Assembly: GCA_003225175.1 (NCBI GenBank)
Contig: QIBA01000038.1
Span: 1 to 64,000 of the forward strand
Reading direction: 5' to 3'
Length of the DNA: 64,000 nt
From: Acidobacteriota bacterium
GTDB lineage: Bacteria > Acidobacteriota > Terriglobia > Terriglobales > Acidobacteriaceae
Both the position numbers and the translations under genes were made by a program. The notes beneath the pieces were generated by a model. It worked only from the letters and a program-made list of their open reading frames with translations, had not been told where the DNA came from and did no database searches. Shown piece by piece: positions 1-7,469 of this stretch; the first letter of the stretch is position 1, and each line of letters starts with the position of its first letter.

Positions 1-155
1 GCTTCGCATCGGCGCCAGCCGGCGGAGCGGCTATCACTGCAGATTTCCAGTGGCTCTGGCGAGTGCGCTTCGCGCAGGACCAGATCGAATTTGGGAATTT
101 TATGTATTTGCTGTGGGAGTGTAAGAGAGTGGAACTGATTTCGGTCCGTCTTTAA
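1..155 (+). CDS. 3' end of an upstream DUF2460 phage protein (partial)
   Basis: The window opens inside a reading frame that ends with TAA at 153-155. Its last ~50 codons nearly duplicate the end of the DUF2460 gene at 331-966: over about 125 bases there are only a handful of differences, and then the last seven or so codons diverge. A second, tandem copy of the gene therefore lies to the left. The 5' part is outside the window, so its full length and integrity cannot be judged. Confidence 0.75.
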   Translation, partial: FASAPAGGAAITADFQWLWRVRFAQDQIEFGNFMYLLWECKRVELISVRL

Positions 156-168
156 TCGTCGTTTCATT

Positions 169-319
169 GTCATTCCGAACGAAGTGAGGAATCCCTACGG
201 ACGCCGATGTACGTGAGGACTCCAAGGCGTACGTTCTGTTTCGGAGCGACAAGCTAAACCGGGAGGCTATCGCGAACATTTTCGTGTCAGTAGGGATTCC
301 TCACTTCGTTCGGAATGAC
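169..319. repeat. Palindromic repeat with 30-bp perfect arms
   Basis: Positions 169-198 and 290-319 are perfect reverse complements (30 of 30), starting GTCATTCCGAACG and ending GGAATCCCTAC. About 91 bases separate them. The element fills the gap between the two DUF2460 copies and ends 11 bases before the second start codon. A diverged relative with the same outer ends lies at 30983-31121, so this is a dispersed host-type hairpin or MITE-like repeat, not a phage signal. Confidence 0.85.
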
Positions 320-330
320 AAAGAAGAGCC

Positions 331-966
331 ATGTCCAACTCACTCTTTCCCGATCTTCGCGGTCTCTCCTGGGCCTACACGCTCACACCCACATTTTCGA
401 GTGGCGTGCAGCAGGCCACGAGCGGACGTGAAGTCCGCGCGGAGTTCTGGAGCGCGCCGCTGTGGAAGATCTCGTTGAGCTACGAGTTCCTGCATGATGA
501 TGCCCATCACGTGGATCAGAACGGGAACTCGGAGTTGCAACAGCTTGTCGGATTCTTTCTCGCGCGGCAGGGACAGTTTGATTCTTTCCTGATCGACCTG
601 GCGCAGCTTACACGCAAGCCGCTCGATTCCACACTGAGCGGACAGCCGATCGGAGTCGGCGACGGCAGCACGATAGGTTTCCAACTGGTGCGCAACATCG
701 GTGGATATCTGGAGCAGGTGCAGAATCCGGCCGGTCAGAGCGCGACTGTTTATCTGTCCGGAGCGCGAAAGACGCAGGGTACGGACTACACCATCAGCCA
801 TGGCGTCGTCAGCTTCGCGTCGGCGCCCGCCAGCGGAGCGGCTATCACTGCAGATTTCCAGTGGCTCTGGCGAGTGCGCTTCGCGCAGGACCAGATCGAA
901 TTTGGGAATTTTATGTATTTGTTGTGGGAGTGCAAGAGACTGGAACTAGTGAGCGTGAGAGTATGA
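331..966 (+). CDS. DUF2460 family phage/GTA tail protein
   Basis: This 211-residue protein resembles the TIGR02217/DUF2460 family, which corresponds to gp12 of the Rhodobacter gene transfer agent tail. The N-terminus carries the family signature: a short Phe-Pro start, then a segment around residues 15-50 with Ser-Gly-Arg-Glu-Val-Arg. The C-terminus has the conserved Phe-Gln-Trp-Leu-Trp-Arg-Val-Arg-Phe block. The ATG at 331 is preceded by a purine-rich AAGAAGAG. It is followed by DUF2163, NlpC/P60 and tail-tip genes, the canonical order for a siphovirus/GTA distal tail. The family assignment is from pattern recognition, not a search. Confidence 0.8.
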   Translation: MSNSLFPDLRGLSWAYTLTPTFSSGVQQATSGREVRAEFWSAPLWKISLSYEFLHDDAHHVDQNGNSELQQLVGFFLARQGQFDSFLIDLAQLTRKPLDSTLSGQPIGVGDGSTIGFQLVRNIGGYLEQVQNPAGQSATVYLSGARKTQGTDYTISHGVVSFASAPASGAAITADFQWLWRVRFAQDQIEFGNFMYLLWECKRLELVSVRV

Positions 967-1110
967 AGAAATCGGGTGATCGGGTGACCCCACCCCAGCA
1001 ATCGCAACACCGGCGCTTGCCGGGGACCCCGGTGATCGGGTCATCTGGTGAAGTAAGAAGTGTGACTCCAGGGTTTACATCACCCGATCACGCGATCACC
1101 CAATTGTGAG
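967..1110. repeat. ATCGGGTGATCGGG-type intergenic repeat
   Basis: Short iterations of ATCGGGTGATCGGG occur on both strands here, with a GC-rich block (CTTGCCGGGGACCCC) in the middle and the inverted form (CACCCGATCACGCGATCACCC) at 1079-1101. Related copies lie at 2071-2108 and 33746-33770. A copy of the GC-rich block lies inside the NlpC/P60 gene near 2389-2440. Confidence 0.7.
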
Positions 1111-1111
1111 A

Positions 1112-1184
1112 GCAATCGGCGTTCGGCCAGTACGCATTGTTCTTCTTCCCGAAAAGAACCGGTCGCTGGCCGAACGCCGATTGC
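1112..1184. repeat. 19-bp perfect inverted repeat
   Basis: The arms 1112-1130 and 1166-1184 are exact reverse complements (GCAATCGGCGTTCGGCCAG). The loop itself contains a smaller GTTCTT/AAGAAC pairing. It ends about 20 bases before the DUF2163 start, so the transcript there can form a strong hairpin between two tail genes. No T-run follows, so it is not a standard terminator. Confidence 0.85.
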
Positions 1185-1205
1185 CGACCGCTGACAGCCA
1201 TTAGT

Positions 1206-2069
1206 ATGAAAACCGCCGGTCCATCCTTCATCAACTTCCTCGCCGCGAACACAGAGTTCGTGATGGCCGAGCTCTACGACATAACGCTCGCCGATGGCAT
1301 GCAGCTCCATTACACGACCTTCGACCGAAATCTGGTTGTGGGCGGCACGACATACCTCTCCGGACCACCGAACTTCAGGCGCGGCACAGTCGAGGAGGTT
1401 CTCGGGCTCTCCAAGATTGGCACTCTCACCCTCCAGATTCACGCGAATCCGTCCGACACCATCGGCGGAGTGCCGATCCTGCAGAGGATCGCGCGCGGTG
1501 ACTTCGACAAGGCGCAGATCACGGTGCGTCGTTTGTTCATGGATCCGAATTTGGCGCAGCAGGGAACGGTGATCAGGTTTGTCGGCAACATCGGAGATCT
1601 CGACGAACTCTCACGCACGATGGCGAAGTTCACCTGTAAGAGCAAAGTCGAGGATCTGAACATTCAGCTTCCGCGAAATCTCCTGCAACCCACGTGCATT
1701 CATACGCTGTTCGATTCTGGCTGCACGCTGACTAAGGCGAGCTTTGCCGTGATTGGAACGGTTCAAGCTGGAAGCACAATCAACAAGCTGCTGACGACTT
1801 TAAGCCAGGCAGACGCTTACTTCGATAACGGCCAGCTTGTGTTCACCTCGGGTACAAACAACGGTCATCTGGTCGCTGTGAGGAGGTATCTGAATTCCGG
1901 CGGGACGGTGTTGTTCGTTGTTCCGTTACCGGCTATTCCCGGCACGGGAGATACATTCACGATCTACCCCGGCTGTGACAAGACTCAGGCAACGTGCGCG
2001 GCGAAGTTCTCGAACCTGGCGAACTTCGGCGGGTTCCCGTATGTGCCGGCTCCGGAGACAGCCATTTGA
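1206..2069 (+). CDS. DUF2163 family phage protein (BR0599-like)
   Basis: A 287-residue homologue of the TIGR02218/DUF2163 family, which is GTA gp13, a distal tail component. Visible hallmarks are an N-terminal Phe-Ile-Asn-Phe-Leu stretch and Cys residues near 187 and 197. The C-terminal block has a Gly-Cys-Asp-Lys-Thr, a second Cys, and Asn-Phe-Gly-Gly-Phe-Pro shortly before the end. ATG 1206 was chosen because the family N-terminus begins there. No good Shine-Dalgarno is visible, since a hairpin repeat occupies the leader. The stop overlaps the putative TTG start of the next gene, which suggests translational coupling. Confidence 0.82.
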   Translation: MKTAGPSFINFLAANTEFVMAELYDITLADGMQLHYTTFDRNLVVGGTTYLSGPPNFRRGTVEEVLGLSKIGTLTLQIHANPSDTIGGVPILQRIARGDFDKAQITVRRLFMDPNLAQQGTVIRFVGNIGDLDELSRTMAKFTCKSKVEDLNIQLPRNLLQPTCIHTLFDSGCTLTKASFAVIGTVQAGSTINKLLTTLSQADAYFDNGQLVFTSGTNNGHLVAVRRYLNSGGTVLFVVPLPAIPGTGDTFTIYPGCDKTQATCAAKFSNLANFGGFPYVPAPETAI

Positions 2070-2623
2070 AATCGGGTGATCGGGTGATCGGGCCATCGGG
2101 TGAAGTAAGAACAGAAGCGTCCCACATTTGCTCTATCGCTCGTTCCTGGCTTGGAACTCCTTACCATCACATGGGCCGCGTCAAAGGCGCCGGTGTTGAC
2201 TGTGCGATGTTTCCTCTGGAGGTTTATCGCGAGGCCGGACTGATCGGCCACATTGAAATTCCGTACTATCCCCCGGACTGGATGCTGCACCGGTCTGAAG
2301 AAATTTTTCTCCGCATTGTTCAGCAGCATGCGACGGAACGGCCTGCGGTAGCGGGCCGCGACTTGGAAACAGGGCCCGCCGCTACTCGCACCCCAGGGGC
2401 CGCAACTGCGGCGTTCGCCGGGGACCCCGTCGCAGCGGGTTCTGCTTTGCCTGGCGATTTCGTCATTTATCGCTTCGGGCGGTGCTTTGCCCATGGTGCG
2501 ATTGTTCTCGAGTGGCCCACGGTGATTCATGCGGTCAACGGCAAAGGTGTGATTCTCTCCGACGGCCAACGCGAAGGAATCCTGGTCGGAAGAGCGAAGA
2601 GGTTTTTCAGCTTATGGGAATGA
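2066..2623 (+). CDS. NlpC/P60 family tail peptidase
   Basis: A cysteine peptidase of the NlpC/P60 fold, equivalent to GTA gp14, thought to cleave peptidoglycan during DNA entry. The catalytic Cys is in Gly-Val-Asp-Cys-Ala-Met (about residue 47 from TTG 2066) and the His in Cys-Phe-Ala-His-Gly-Ala. Between them lies an atypical Ala/Pro/Gly-rich insert of about 30 residues that matches an intergenic repeat in DNA. The start is uncertain. TTG 2066 overlaps the previous stop, GTG 2084 is in frame, and an ATG at 1994 would overlap DUF2163 heavily. Both late starts sit inside a repeat unit. Confidence 0.72.
   Translation: MKSGDRVIGPSGEVRTEASHICSIARSWLGTPYHHMGRVKGAGVDCAMFPLEVYREAGLIGHIEIPYYPPDWMLHRSEEIFLRIVQQHATERPAVAGRDLETGPAATRTPGAATAAFAGDPVAAGSALPGDFVIYRFGRCFAHGAIVLEWPTVIHAVNGKGVILSDGQREGILVGRAKRFFSLWE
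2071..2108. repeat. ATCGGGTGATCGGG repeat spanning the NlpC/P60 start
   Basis: ATCGGGTGATCGGGTGATCG is followed by GGCCATCGGGTGAAGTAAGAA. This resembles 1028-1061, which carries the same GTGAAGTAAGAA tail. The repeat lies across the junction of two tail genes and probably encodes the first residues of the downstream protein. Confidence 0.7.
2389..2440. repeat. Diverged intergenic-repeat block inside a coding sequence
   Basis: This block shares ACCCCAG, GCAAC, GGCG and GCCGGGGACCCC in the same order and spacing with 992-1032. It lies in frame inside the NlpC/P60 gene, where it encodes an Ala/Pro/Gly-rich linker between the catalytic Cys and His regions. Confidence 0.5.
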
Positions 2624-2919
2624 AGGAATTCATTGCAGACCTGGAAGCCAGAGCTGTGCTGCTTCCGGCGTCTGTGTTCCCGCATGAGGAATATGACTTC
2701 TGCCTGCACTGCAGCCAACCTTTATATAAAGGGCGCTCGAACTTTCTCTCCATAGAACTCAGCTTCGAAGGCCAGTACGTTTGCGAAGTATGCTATGAGT
2801 TGCACCAGGTTATGTGGGGACGAGTGCACTTCCTAAAAGCCCAAAATCAGTATTACCTGCAGCAAGGACGCAAAAGGCTGCTTTTTCCAGATAGCAACTA
2901 CTTCGAAGGGGGATGCTAG
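2620..2919 (+). CDS. Small CxxC...CxxC zinc-ribbon-like protein
   Basis: A 99-residue protein with two Cys pairs (Cys-Leu-His-Cys near residue 28 and Cys-Glu-Val-Cys near 55), typical of a treble-clef or zinc-ribbon metal site. The ATG overlaps the TGA of the NlpC/P60 gene (ATGA), so the two are probably coupled. I do not recognise the family. Its place between the tail peptidase and the tail-tip protein is not part of the standard GTA order. An assembly or scaffolding role is possible but is only inference. Confidence 0.68.
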   Translation: MKEFIADLEARAVLLPASVFPHEEYDFCLHCSQPLYKGRSNFLSIELSFEGQYVCEVCYELHQVMWGRVHFLKAQNQYYLQQGRKRLLFPDSNYFEGGC

Positions 2920-2943
2920 AGCAGTTAACTAGCAGCTGAAGAG

Positions 2944-5517
2944 TTGTCCATCTTTTCGCGCCCCAGGCCGCTCGCAGCCCAAAATACCGTTCTGCATTCC
3001 TTGCGCGTGCAGACTGCGGCATATGGGCAGGCGATTCCGATCGTCTATGGGCAGAATCGCATTTCGGGGAAGTTGATCTGGTATGGAGATTTCACGCCGA
3101 TTGCGCAGAGTTCGAAGCAGGCGAGCGGCGGTAAGGGACTTGGCGGAGGTACGACTCGAACTACGAGTTACACCTACACGGCAGCTGTGGCAATTGCTTT
3201 GTGCGAAGGGCCGATCGCGCAGCTTTGCAACGTGTGGGATACGAAGGGCACTTTGCTGCTGGTCTCTGCTTCCGAGAATTTCACTGTGCCTGGCGGAGGT
3301 GGAAGCTATCAGCTCTCGCAGCATGCGAACTACTTTGCGCATTACGGAGTTTCGCGGCTCGATGCTTATTCGGTTAGCGCCAATGATTATGGTTCGGATG
3401 GTCCGACTACGCTCAGCGGAAGCCAGAGCAAGCCGATGTCGCTGGTGGGATCCTTGCCGGGCGCAGGCCAGTACACGCTCAATCCAGCTAGCGCAACCTT
3501 CGCATTCTCAGCAGCCGATGCCGGCAAGCAGGTCTCGATCACCTATGTTTATGGCGTCCCAAATTCGAACTCGAATGGACAGCCGTTACAGCAGCTTGCC
3601 CTCACGCTCTTCACTGGATCGCGTCCGCAGACGCCGTGGCCGTATCTGACATCGAACCATCCCGGACAGGATCTCGGTTACAACGGTCTTGCCTACCTCG
3701 CCGCGAGCGCGATGGACCTGGGCAGTTCGGGATCGCTGCCGAACTACAGCTACGAGGTGCTTGGACTGCTGCCCTTCGGTGGCGGGATCACCGATGCCGA
3801 GCCGGGAGCGATCGTGAACGATCTGCTCACGAATGCGTTTTACGGCGTGGGCTGGCCGGGGTCGCTGATCGCAGATTACTCCAATTTCTCCAGCTACTGC
3901 ATGGCGAATGGAATGTTTCTGTCGCCGGTGATCGATTCGCAGCAGACTGCGGCGGCGCTGATCGACGATCTTATCGATCTGTCCAATGGCGCAGCTGTGT
4001 GGTCGGAAGGTGTGGTGAAGCTGAAGAGTTACGGCGACACCACTGCCGTCGCGAATGGCGCGATCTTCGTTCCGAATACCACACCCGTGTACGACCTGAG
4101 CGACCGCGATTTTCTGCGCAAGGACAATGACGATCCGGTGAAGGTGCTTCGCAAGTCGCGTGCCGATATCCTCAATGCGATCAAGATCGAGTTTGTAAAC
4201 CGCGCCAACAGCTACAACGTCGAGATCGCCGAGGACAAAGACGATGCGAACATCGCGCTCTATGGTTTGAAGGCGGGAAGTCCTCGACAGGCGCATGCGG
4301 TCTGCGACGCTGCCGTCGCCAAGAAAGTCGCGAATCACAGGCGGATGCGCTCTGTTTATATCGATGGAGGCAGTGCGTACCGATTTACCCTGGGATGGCA
4401 GTACATCCTGCTTGAGCCCATGGACCTGGTCACGATTACCGATTCCAATCTGGGACTCAGCAGGCATCCGGTTCGCATTACCTCGATCAAGGAAAACGAC
4501 GGTGGCGAGCTGGACTTCGAGGCTGAGGAATTCCCGTGGGGCACAGCTACTCCGACGGCTTATCCTTACTCGGCGGGAGCGGGTTTTGCGCCCAATCAAC
4601 AGGCCGATCCAGGAGGCGTGAATCCTCCGATTATCTTTGAGCCGAACAACCGGCTCACGGGAGGCGCGCAGACTGGATATGAGATTTGGATTGGCGTTTC
4701 AGGGTTGAGTTCCAATTGGGGAGGATGCAACGTTTGGATCTCGCTCGATAATGCGACTTATCGGCGTATCGGTACGATCCATGGCGCCGCGCGAATGGGC
4801 GTGCTTACCGCGGCGCTGGCTTCCGGGTCCGATCCCGATACGGCAAACACGCTTTCGGTAGACCTTTCGCAAAGCTTCGGCACGCTGAGTTCGGGTTCGG
4901 TTGCCGATGCAGATAACTGGAGAACCGCCTGTCTGATCTATGACGGCTCAGGAAATTACGAGGTCCTCGCCTATCAGACGATGACCCTGACCGCGCCGAA
5001 CCGATACACATCCAATGCGTACCTCCGCCGCGGAGCGTTTTCAACTCCGATCGGCGCCCATGCGAACGGAGCACAGTTTCTGCGGCTGGATGAAGCGGTC
5101 TTCGATTGGTCGTACGATCCTACGCTCATCGGCCAGACGGTTTATTTCAAGTTCACGAGTTTCAACAAATTCGAGCTGATGGAGCAGAGTCTCGCGAATG
5201 TGAGCGCCTACACGTATATGGTGCTGGGGCAATCGACCAGCACGGGCCTGATTCATTCGCAGGTCGTCGGATTTTCGGGAAAGACGCTCGCGGCGGGAAG
5301 CTACATTGATGTAAACAATTTTTCTCTGGCGGGCATCCAGGCGAACGATCAGGTTGCGGTCGCGCCCATCGGGAATATCGCCGGAACCGGATGGGACACA
5401 GTCTCCGTCACGGCACAGGTGCCTGCCGCAGGGCAGTTCAACATCATTATTAATAATCCATCAGGTGTAGCGAAGACGCTGCCGTTGCAGTTGTTCACGT
5501 TGCGGTATTTCCATTGA
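2944..5517 (+). CDS. Giant tail-tip / host-specificity protein (GTA gp15-like)
   Basis: An 857-residue protein with the N-terminus of phage tail-tip proteins: a conserved Ala-Tyr-Gly-Gln-Ala-Ile-Pro-Ile-Val-Tyr-Gly motif around residues 24-34, then a Gly-rich segment and a Thr-rich block. The middle (about 280-520) resembles the Phage-tail_3 domain found in gpJ/gp15-type proteins. The C-terminal 300 residues look like beta-rich fibronectin-type modules. The start is TTG at 2944, and no in-frame ATG fits the conserved N-terminus. The family normally completes the DUF2460-DUF2163-NlpC set, which supports the call. It would form the needle and receptor-contact end of the tail. Confidence 0.8.
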   Translation: MSIFSRPRPLAAQNTVLHSLRVQTAAYGQAIPIVYGQNRISGKLIWYGDFTPIAQSSKQASGGKGLGGGTTRTTSYTYTAAVAIALCEGPIAQLCNVWDTKGTLLLVSASENFTVPGGGGSYQLSQHANYFAHYGVSRLDAYSVSANDYGSDGPTTLSGSQSKPMSLVGSLPGAGQYTLNPASATFAFSAADAGKQVSITYVYGVPNSNSNGQPLQQLALTLFTGSRPQTPWPYLTSNHPGQDLGYNGLAYLAASAMDLGSSGSLPNYSYEVLGLLPFGGGITDAEPGAIVNDLLTNAFYGVGWPGSLIADYSNFSSYCMANGMFLSPVIDSQQTAAALIDDLIDLSNGAAVWSEGVVKLKSYGDTTAVANGAIFVPNTTPVYDLSDRDFLRKDNDDPVKVLRKSRADILNAIKIEFVNRANSYNVEIAEDKDDANIALYGLKAGSPRQAHAVCDAAVAKKVANHRRMRSVYIDGGSAYRFTLGWQYILLEPMDLVTITDSNLGLSRHPVRITSIKENDGGELDFEAEEFPWGTATPTAYPYSAGAGFAPNQQADPGGVNPPIIFEPNNRLTGGAQTGYEIWIGVSGLSSNWGGCNVWISLDNATYRRIGTIHGAARMGVLTAALASGSDPDTANTLSVDLSQSFGTLSSGSVADADNWRTACLIYDGSGNYEVLAYQTMTLTAPNRYTSNAYLRRGAFSTPIGAHANGAQFLRLDEAVFDWSYDPTLIGQTVYFKFTSFNKFELMEQSLANVSAYTYMVLGQSTSTGLIHSQVVGFSGKTLAAGSYIDVNNFSLAGIQANDQVAVAPIGNIAGTGWDTVSVTAQVPAAGQFNIIINNPSGVAKTLPLQLFTLRYFH

Positions 5518-5595
5518 TAATCGAAACAGAGCGTCGGAGCGCGGTCGCCTTCGGTGATAGGCATCGCTCCTGGTAAATAGAGGATTCCTCGAACG

Positions 5596-5680
5596 GTGCC
5601 GCCCTTACAGAGCTCTTTTACCCAGGGCTTACGCCGCTGGGCTATCTTCTTTAGCGCCTCCGGCGCGGGTGCACGCCGAA
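5596..5680. repeat. Dispersed GC-rich repeat (CAGGGCTTACGCCGCTGGG)
   Basis: The core CAGGGCTTACGCCGCTGGG, followed by CTATCTTCTTT and a GCGCCTCCGGCGC palindrome, recurs at about 7130-7174 and 7345-7392. All three copies flank the aminotransferase gene. No gene is seen between 5518 and 5738. Confidence 0.8.
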
Positions 5681-5738
5681 GCTTTGCGTCGGAGTGCCAG
5701 CAATTAAGTACCACTGACGGCCGCGCGGCAAGTTTTCG

Positions 5739-6863
5739 TCATGCGGTGGCCATATTCACTGACCAGCTCTTTACGAATTCTCCCAAGCGATCGAGCGCCT
5801 TGGGGAAATTTTCTCCGGCGGCGGCAAAGCCCAGGCGGAAGTGCGACGGGGTATCGAAGCAATCGCCGGGAGCCAGCAGGATTCCACGTTCGGCGGCTGC
5901 CTGGCAGAACCTACGGTCGTTCTCTCCGCTTAGCAGCCAAGGGAATGCGGTCATGCCGCCTTGCGGAGGAATCCAGCCGAGTACGTCGCGATGGTTCGCC
6001 ATGAAGCCCTCGAGGAGCTTGAGATTTCGCGTGGCGGCTTGCTGGGCCTTGCCGAGCACGATGTCACGTTTGCGGATCGCGATTTCCGAAAGAATTTCTC
6101 CAGTGGTGGAGTTTGAGACCGAGAAGTAGGCGCGCGCAGTCCAGTATTGCTGGCGTCGCCGGGAGTCGTGCTCGATCATCCATCCCGTGCGCACACCCGG
6201 AATCGAGAATGCCTTTGACAGGTCGGAGATCACGGTGGCGTGCGGCAGGCGCGCCGCCGATTTCGTTGGTCTTCCGTGGTAGATGGGATGATAGACCTCG
6301 TCACTGACCAACTGGATTCCGCGCTCGGCGGTGAAATCGTGCAGAGCTTCCATCTCGGCGTCAGCGATGGTCGCGCCCGTGGGACTGTGCGGGCTGTTGA
6401 CCAGGATGAGTTTGGTCTTTGAGTCGGCGAGCCGCTTGATCTCGTCGGGATCGATACGAAAGCCGTTCTCGCGGCGCACACGATAGAAGCGAGTTTCGAG
6501 GCCAAGAGATTCCGGGAGCGCCGAGAACGTAGTGAATCCAGGCAGCGGGATGATTACGTTCGCGCCGGGCTCGGCGGCCAGCCACATCAGGGCAACGAGC
6601 GCCTCGGAGGCGCCGGTCACGATCTGCACGGCCTCTAGCGGGACACGCTGCATTTCAGCGATGGCTTCACGCAGGCTGTCGGCGCCGGCAGGATGACCGT
6701 AGACCAGCTTATGGTTCAGGAAGCGGTGGCGCGCTTCGTCGTCGGCAAGGCCGAGGATCTCGTTTACCGTCCACGTCGGTCCGGTGCTCGCAGCGAGGTT
6801 AAATTCTATGTCGTGTTCGTACTGGTCGAGCCAGGCATCGAGCAGAAAGGGTTTGAATCGCAT
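5739..6863 (-). CDS. PLP-dependent class I/II aminotransferase
   Basis: A 374-residue fold-type I aminotransferase. Key features in order: a substrate-side Asn-Leu-Ala-Ala-Ser-Thr-Gly-Pro N-terminus, a PLP phosphate-binding Thr-Gly-Ala-Ser-Glu-Ala region near residue 90, Asn-Ser-Pro-His-Ser-Pro-Thr-Gly near 165, Ser-Asp-Glu-Val-Tyr near 195, and the Schiff-base Lys in Ser-Asp-Leu-Ser-Lys-Ala-Phe near 225. A distal Arg in Phe-Arg-Leu-Gly-Phe fits the carboxylate-binding residue. The ATG at 6863 was chosen over an upstream frame extension that lacks homology-like sequence. Substrate is unknown; it resembles aspartate or capreomycidine-synthase-like enzymes. It runs against the flanking phage genes and has repeats on both sides, so it may be a cargo gene. 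Confidence 0.85.
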   Translation of the reverse strand: MRFKPFLLDAWLDQYEHDIEFNLAASTGPTWTVNEILGLADDEARHRFLNHKLVYGHPAGADSLREAIAEMQRVPLEAVQIVTGASEALVALMWLAAEPGANVIIPLPGFTTFSALPESLGLETRFYRVRRENGFRIDPDEIKRLADSKTKLILVNSPHSPTGATIADAEMEALHDFTAERGIQLVSDEVYHPIYHGRPTKSAARLPHATVISDLSKAFSIPGVRTGWMIEHDSRRRQQYWTARAYFSVSNSTTGEILSEIAIRKRDIVLGKAQQAATRNLKLLEGFMANHRDVLGWIPPQGGMTAFPWLLSGENDRRFCQAAAERGILLAPGDCFDTPSHFRLGFAAAGENFPKALDRLGEFVKSWSVNMATA

Positions 6864-7045
6864 GCGAGCACCTCGAAGAAGAAGTTCGTTGCTCTCATTG
6901 ATTCTACGACTCGGCGCCGGGATGATTTTTTCGTTTACGAGGGATGAAAATCCAGCGCCTAAAGAAAAACGTAGGTTGGCCGGCCTCAACCCCTTAAATG
7001 CGAGGCCGCCAAGCACGTACCGCGAGCATAGATTTGTTCTGGCAG

Positions 7046-7467
7046 GAAAATGCGGATCATGATTGTTGCATTTGCGTCATAACGGTGCCGCCCCGCTGGG
7101 ACTCGACGTGTTTTTGGCTGGCATAACGCAGGGCTTACGCCGCTGGGCTATCTTCTTTCGCGCCTCCGGCGCTGGTTAATTGCCGCGATCCGCATTTTCG
7201 ATTGTTTTCACTGATTCGTTTAGCAGCTTAGGAGCTCCGAAGCTATTTCCCTACGAGCTTGCCGAAAATGCAGATCATGATTGTTGCATTTGCGTCATAG
7301 CGGTGCCGCCCCGCTGGGGCTCAACGTGTTTTTGGCTGGATAACCCAGGGCTTACGCCGCTGGGCTATCTTCTTTCGTCCCCGGCGCTGGTTAAGCGCCA
7401 CGATCCGCCTTTTCGCTTGTCTTCACGGATTCACTTAGCAGCTTAGAAGCTCGGGAGCTATTTCCCT
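7046..7467. repeat. Tandem duplication of a ~218-bp intergenic unit
   Basis: Copy 1 (about 7046-7252) and copy 2 (7264-7467) are aligned at an offset of about 218 bases and look roughly 85 percent identical. Each begins GAAAATGC(G/A)GATCATGATTG, contains GGTGCCGCCCCGCTGGG and CAGGGCTTACGCCGCTGGG, and ends in AGCTATTTCCCT. Copy 2 abuts the start codon of the next gene. The 606-bp gap between 6864 and 7469 holds no convincing gene, only this duplication. Confidence 0.85.
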
Positions 7468-7469
7468 TG

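Noticed and set aside
3586-4599. Long open frame of 337 codons on the minus strand
   Set aside because: It lies wholly antisense to the tail-tip gene, is Arg-rich as expected for a GC-rich shadow frame, and shows no recognisable motif.
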